Source: an uncultured Acholeplasmatales bacterium (GTDB lineage Bacteria; Bacillota_I; Bacilli_A; ML615J-28; CAG-698). Taken from it: 16,374 nucleotides of DNA. The stretch is taken from positions 1-16,374 of the forward strand of contig CALEGD010000074.1 of the NCBI GenBank assembly GCA_937877075.1, read 5' to 3'. Shown piece by piece: positions 13,976-16,374 of the stretch. Within the stretch, counting starts at the first letter, position 1, and the number at the start of each line of letters is the position of its first letter. The translations under genes were made by a program, and so were the position numbers. A model generated the notes under the pieces. That model was not told the DNA's origin and did not search any database. It saw only the letters and a program-made list of their open reading frames with translations.

Positions 13976-14040
13976 GTTATTTTTCAATAGCAATTGATTT
14001 TATCTGACAAATTCTATACTTTTTCCCCACTTTTCCAAAG

Positions 14041-14060
14041 AAAAAAGCCGTTTTAACGGC
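14041..14060 (-). terminator. Rho-independent terminator of the rubredoxin gene
   Basis: GCCGTTTTAACGGC (14047-14060) is a short GC-rich hairpin. On the minus strand it is followed by six T residues (14046-14041). It begins about 10 bp past the rubredoxin stop codon. Confidence 0.75.
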
Positions 14061-14069
14061 ATTTTAATT

Positions 14070-14228
14070 TTATTCTTTAGAAAACATTTCTGTTCCGACT
14101 CCGCATTCCGGACATTTCCAATCATCCGGCAAATCTTCAAAAGCGGTTCCCGGAGCAATGTCTTGAGAAGGATCGCCTAAAGCGGGATCATAAACATAAC
14201 CGCATACATCGCATACGTATTTATCCAT
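14070..14228 (-). CDS. Rubredoxin
   Basis: A 52-residue rubredoxin, a small cytoplasmic electron carrier with one iron bound by four cysteines. Seen: C6 and C9 in YVCDVCGYVYDP, C39 and C42 in WKCPECGVG, and the typical core GTAFEDLPDDW. Length is exactly that of clostridial rubredoxins. I choose ATG 14228-14226, with AAAGGAG 7 nt upstream; a longer frame from 14267 would add 13 unrelated basic residues and cross the promoter. In anaerobes rubredoxin feeds electrons to rubrerythrin or flavodiiron proteins for peroxide, oxygen or NO reduction; no such partner is in the window. It has its own promoter and terminator, so it is probably monocistronic. Confidence 0.95.
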   Translation of the reverse strand: MDKYVCDVCGYVYDPALGDPSQDIAPGTAFEDLPDDWKCPECGVGTEMFSKE

Positions 14229-14257
14229 AAATAAACTCCTTTCAAATTTATGCTTAG

Positions 14258-14286
14258 ATTTTATCATATTTGGAAATGAATTACAA
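14258..14286 (-). promoter_or_regulatory. Probable promoter of the rubredoxin gene
   Basis: On the minus strand TTGTAA (14286-14281), 17 nt, then TAAAAT (14263-14258), preceded by TGA as an extended -10. It lies just after the methyltransferase stop codon and about 20 nt before the rubredoxin ribosome-binding site. Confidence 0.55.
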
Positions 14287-14292
14287 TAATAT

Positions 14293-15018
14293 CTAATCTA
14301 AATGATGCATAATGATACTTCCAGCTACCGCGACATTGAGAGATTCAAGTTTTGGACTTGTTTCAACATATACATTCATATCCGTAATTTTGAGTATTTC
14401 CTCTCTGATTCCTCTTCCCTCATTTCCAAGAATTAGAGCATATTTATCTAAACGAGACAATTTTCGAAGCGGCCTGCCGGTTAAAGAGGTACCAACAATA
14501 ATAAGTCTTTTTTGCTTTAAGATCTCTATTGTCTTTAAGAGATCTTTCTTGATGATTCTGGTTTTAAAGATTGCACCTTGTGTTGCCCTCAAGAACTTAT
14601 CATTATATATATCAACGGAGTTTAAGCCTAGAACAAGCAAATCAATCCCAAATCCAAGAGAACTTCGAACAAGTGTACCAAGATTTCCGGGATCTTGGAG
14701 GTCATCTAAAAGCAAGATTCTGTTTCCGGAGATTTCATAATCGGGGAAAAAATCACAAATGCCTATAATTGGTTGCGGGGTCAGGGTGGAAGCAAGTTTT
14801 TTTATAATAGCTTCACTCACCATAATATTCTCTACTTCGTCAATACAGTCTTTTTCATCAGTTATTAAAACCTGCTTTAAATAATTACTGGTTCTGGCTT
14901 CGTTTACTAAGTGATACCCCTCCACGATAAATTTTTGCTTTTGATCGCGAAATTTCCGTTCACGTAATTTCACCAAATCGCGAATATAATCGTTATTAGG
15001 AGAGATGATTTGCTTCAT
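14293..15018 (-). CDS. TrmH/SpoU-family RNA 2'-O-methyltransferase
   Basis: A 241-residue SPOUT-class methyltransferase that transfers a methyl group from S-adenosylmethionine to a ribose 2'-OH in rRNA or tRNA. The N-terminal substrate-binding domain (about 1-85) includes QKFIVEGYHLVNEA. The knotted domain shows motif 1 (DDLQDPGNLGTLVRSS, with N112 and R118), motif 2 (ALILGNEGRGI, 195-204) and motif 3 (LESLNVAVAGSIIMHHL). The layout matches the RlmB/YsgA type rather than TrmL, but the target nucleotide cannot be read from the sequence. The ATG overlaps the stop of the upstream membrane-protein gene (ATGA, 15018-15015), and no good ribosome-binding site is present, so it depends on coupling. 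Confidence 0.9.
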   Translation of the reverse strand: MKQIISPNNDYIRDLVKLRERKFRDQKQKFIVEGYHLVNEARTSNYLKQVLITDEKDCIDEVENIMVSEAIIKKLASTLTPQPIIGICDFFPDYEISGNRILLLDDLQDPGNLGTLVRSSLGFGIDLLVLGLNSVDIYNDKFLRATQGAIFKTRIIKKDLLKTIEILKQKRLIIVGTSLTGRPLRKLSRLDKYALILGNEGRGIREEILKITDMNVYVETSPKLESLNVAVAGSIIMHHLD

Positions 15019-15593
15019 CGAGTTATGCTCACTATCATGATGATTATGGTTACTATCGTTTCTAATCCTTGAATCAAAAATATAATTCCAAAAATTTTCT
15101 TTTTATCACGATTTTTGATTTTTAAAAGAATTAATAAAGAAAGCAGTACGCTAAAGAAAGGAATCAAAAAGAATAAAACATAAAATAACCAGATTCCCGT
15201 GTCCCAAACATTGTAAATTTTCAGAGCCAACCAGAAGGCAAATTGATAACTGATTTGAAGTTGGAGGGCAAAAAAGGAAAAGATAAACTGAAAAACAGCA
15301 TAGATTCCCATCCAAATAGGGATCATATCCCAACGAGTTTTCTTCAAACTTTTGGATAATTGCTTTTTCTTTTGTTTTAATTCGTAGTATTCTTCCTCTA
15401 GCTTTTCAACTTCTTCAACCGACAGGATTTCTTCTTCTCTTTCGAGAAGAGCATCCTCATATCTTTCTATGATGGTATCAATCTCTTGAAGTCTTACCGC
15501 GATTGAAAATATTTCTTCACGGATTTCATTTTCAATTTGTTCTTGGGTTTCATCTTTTTTATTATTTAAAAGTTCTTTAGATTCTTTACTCAT
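15015..15593 (-). CDS. Coiled-coil membrane protein of unknown function
   Basis: A 192-residue protein that I do not recognise. Residues about 15-88 are highly charged and heptad-like (EEVEKLEEEYYELKQKKKQLSKSLKK), predicted coiled coil. Three hydrophobic segments follow at about 91-111, 133-158 and 166-190, ending only two residues before the C-terminus. There is no signal peptide, so the coiled coil would be cytoplasmic. I choose ATG 15593-15591 because AGAGGAG lies about 8 nt upstream; the TTG at 15599 is too close to that site. It overlaps the methyltransferase start by 4 bp. A functional link between the two is not evident. Confidence 0.8.
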   Translation of the reverse strand: MSKESKELLNNKKDETQEQIENEIREEIFSIAVRLQEIDTIIERYEDALLEREEEILSVEEVEKLEEEYYELKQKKKQLSKSLKKTRWDMIPIWMGIYAVFQFIFSFFALQLQISYQFAFWLALKIYNVWDTGIWLFYVLFFLIPFFSVLLSLLILLKIKNRDKKKIFGIIFLIQGLETIVTIIIMIVSITR

Positions 15594-15662
15594 ATTCAAG
15601 TCTCCTCTTTTACTCTTTTAAAATATAATAACATATTTTTGATTAAAATTCCAGAAAATATT

Positions 15663-15688
15663 AAAAAAGTGCTATCTCATAGCACTTT
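15663..15688 (-). terminator. Rho-independent terminator of the SASP gene
   Basis: AAAGTGCTAT (15666-15675) and ATAGCACTTT (15679-15688) form a 10-bp stem with a 3-nt loop. On the minus strand it is followed by T residues down to 15663. It lies about 10 bp past the SASP stop codon. Confidence 0.85.
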
Positions 15689-15698
15689 AATAATATAC

Positions 15699-15938
15699 TT
15701 ATTTACTGGATTGGCCAGCGCCCATTCCAGACTGAGCCATTTTAACTAATCTCTTAGTAATTTCACCACCTACAGAACCGTTTTGACGAGCTGTAGCATC
15801 AGGACCCAATTGTACACCGAATTCGCTAGCGATTTCATACTTCATTTGATTAATTGCGTTTTGTGCGCCAGGAACTACTAATTTATTCCGGCTTCCAGAA
15901 TTACTATTATTAGTATTAGCACCAAAAGAACTGTTCAT
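15699..15938 (-). CDS. Alpha/beta-type small acid-soluble spore protein
   Basis: A 79-residue alpha/beta-type SASP, which coats DNA in the dormant spore core and protects it against UV, heat and oxidation. Seen: KLVVPGAQNAINQMKYEIASEFGV, with the germination protease recognition site EIASEF (cleavage expected after the first glutamate), then the second conserved block GPDATARQNGSVGGEITKRLVKMAQ. The N-terminus (about 1-18) is asparagine/serine-rich and the tail is short, as usual. I choose ATG 15938-15936, with GGAGGTG 6 nt upstream; GTG at 15947 lies inside that site. Flanked by a terminator on the 3' side, it is a single-gene unit. With gerE this is direct evidence for spore formation. Confidence 0.95.
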   Translation of the reverse strand: MNSSFGANTNNSNSGSRNKLVVPGAQNAINQMKYEIASEFGVQLGPDATARQNGSVGGEITKRLVKMAQSGMGAGQSSK

Positions 15939-15985
15939 TCTTTTCACCTCCGTTCGTTTCGATATTATTATTCGCAGGAACTTAC

Positions 15986-16008
15986 ATTATAACCAAAAAT
16001 TTAATATG
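15986..16008 (-). promoter_or_regulatory. Candidate promoter elements upstream of the SASP gene
   Basis: On the minus strand CATATTA (16008-16002) resembles a sigma-G/sigma-F -10, with AAATA about 16 nt upstream as a poor -35. A TATAAT (15991-15986) closer to the gene resembles a sigma-A -10 with no convincing -35. SASP genes are normally sigma-G dependent; the sequence alone does not decide. Confidence 0.35.
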
Positions 16009-16075
16009 CAATTGTTTCCAACTTTATTTTTTATTTGGTTTAATTATATTTTGAGATGAAAAAAATTTTTTATTC

Positions 16076-16374
16076 TTAAATATCGAAATTGTCGGATTTT
16101 TCAAATATTGATGTTTTTTTAAAACAATTTAAAGTCATTTCTTCAATATTTTCAATAGTATCTTCTAAAAGAGGGTCAAGATTGCATTTTTGTTCTTCAA
16201 TCAATACTCGCGGTAATCGCGGTTTAATTACCGGATGTTCCGGCACAAAAACTGTGCAGCAATCCTCATAAGGAAGAATCGAAATATCATATGTATTAAT
16301 TTTTCTTGCTATCTTAATAATCTCCTGCTTATCATAAGTTGCAAGGGGACGCAAAATCGGAAGATTAGTTACTT
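16076..16374 (-). CDS. thiI: tRNA 4-thiouridine synthase ThiI, C-terminal part (runs off the window)
   Basis: The last about 98 residues of ThiI, which adenylates U8 of tRNA and inserts sulfur; in many bacteria it also serves thiamine thiazole synthesis. The reading frame stays open to the window edge. Seen: NLPILRPLATYDKQEIIKIARKINTYDISILPYEDCCTVFVP, the conserved end of the adenylation domain, with the DCC motif typical of ThiI. The protein ends soon after, so there is no C-terminal rhodanese domain, as in most Firmicutes, where a separate cysteine desulfurase supplies sulfur. No start codon is in the window. No convincing GC-rich terminator follows the TAA at 16078-16076, only an AT-only palindromic stretch. 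Confidence 0.93.
   Translation of the reverse strand, partial: VTNLPILRPLATYDKQEIIKIARKINTYDISILPYEDCCTVFVPEHPVIKPRLPRVLIEEQKCNLDPLLEDTIENIEEMTLNCFKKTSIFEKSDNFDI

Noticed and set aside
16040..16075. Terminator after thiI
   Set aside because: Only an A/T-only imperfect palindrome with no GC stem; too weak to call.

Overview
The window looks like chromosomal DNA of an AT-rich, anaerobic, endospore-forming Firmicute of the Bacilli side. Reasons: the core genes are Bacillus-like (RNase J1, the rimP-nusA-rnpM-ylxQ-infB-rbfA operon, uvrC, a rhodanese-less thiI C-terminus). Two genes are spore-specific: a GerE-type regulator, which I know from Bacilli and not Clostridia, and an alpha/beta-type small acid-soluble spore protein. 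Rubredoxin, DUF1858/DUF438 proteins and a cysteine-bearing Fnr-like regulator point to a low-oxygen lifestyle. I cannot name a genus. An uncultured anaerobic Bacilli lineage (Erysipelotrichales, Haloplasma or Izemoplasma neighbourhood) is a guess. No tRNA, rRNA, CRISPR array, IS element or prophage was seen.

Layout. Positions 1-511 hold the 3' end of an RNase J gene (+ strand). Its first 66 bases are a perfect fold-back inverted repeat that looks like an assembly or amplification artefact. Two opposed terminators (about 532-612) separate it from a long minus-strand block. Read in the direction of transcription, from high to low coordinates, that block is: Y-family polymerase, YolD-like protein, msrA; then rimP, nusA, rnpM, ylxQ, infB, rbfA behind a near-perfect sigma-A promoter and ending in a terminator; then uvrC, gerE and a DEDDh exonuclease.

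A plus-strand pair (DUF1858 protein, DUF438-hemerythrin-PAS protein, 10815-12258) is divergent from the polymerase operon. It is convergent with the Fnr-like regulator and shares a bidirectional terminator with it. To the right, all on the minus strand, are a SatD-like protein, rubredoxin, an SpoU-type RNA methyltransferase translationally coupled to a membrane protein, the SASP gene, and the 3' part of thiI running off the window.

How the genes work together. The central operon is translation and transcription housekeeping: ribosome 30S maturation, termination control, RNase P modulation and initiation. The polymerase-YolD-MsrA set and uvrC are damage responses. DUF1858, DUF438, the Fnr-like protein and rubredoxin form a plausible redox, oxygen or NO-sensing neighbourhood. 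GerE with its downstream exonuclease, and the SASP gene, belong to sporulation. The most interesting hypothesis is that gerE and a KapD-like exonuclease form a late mother-cell unit driven by a sigma-K-like promoter lying at the 3' end of uvrC.
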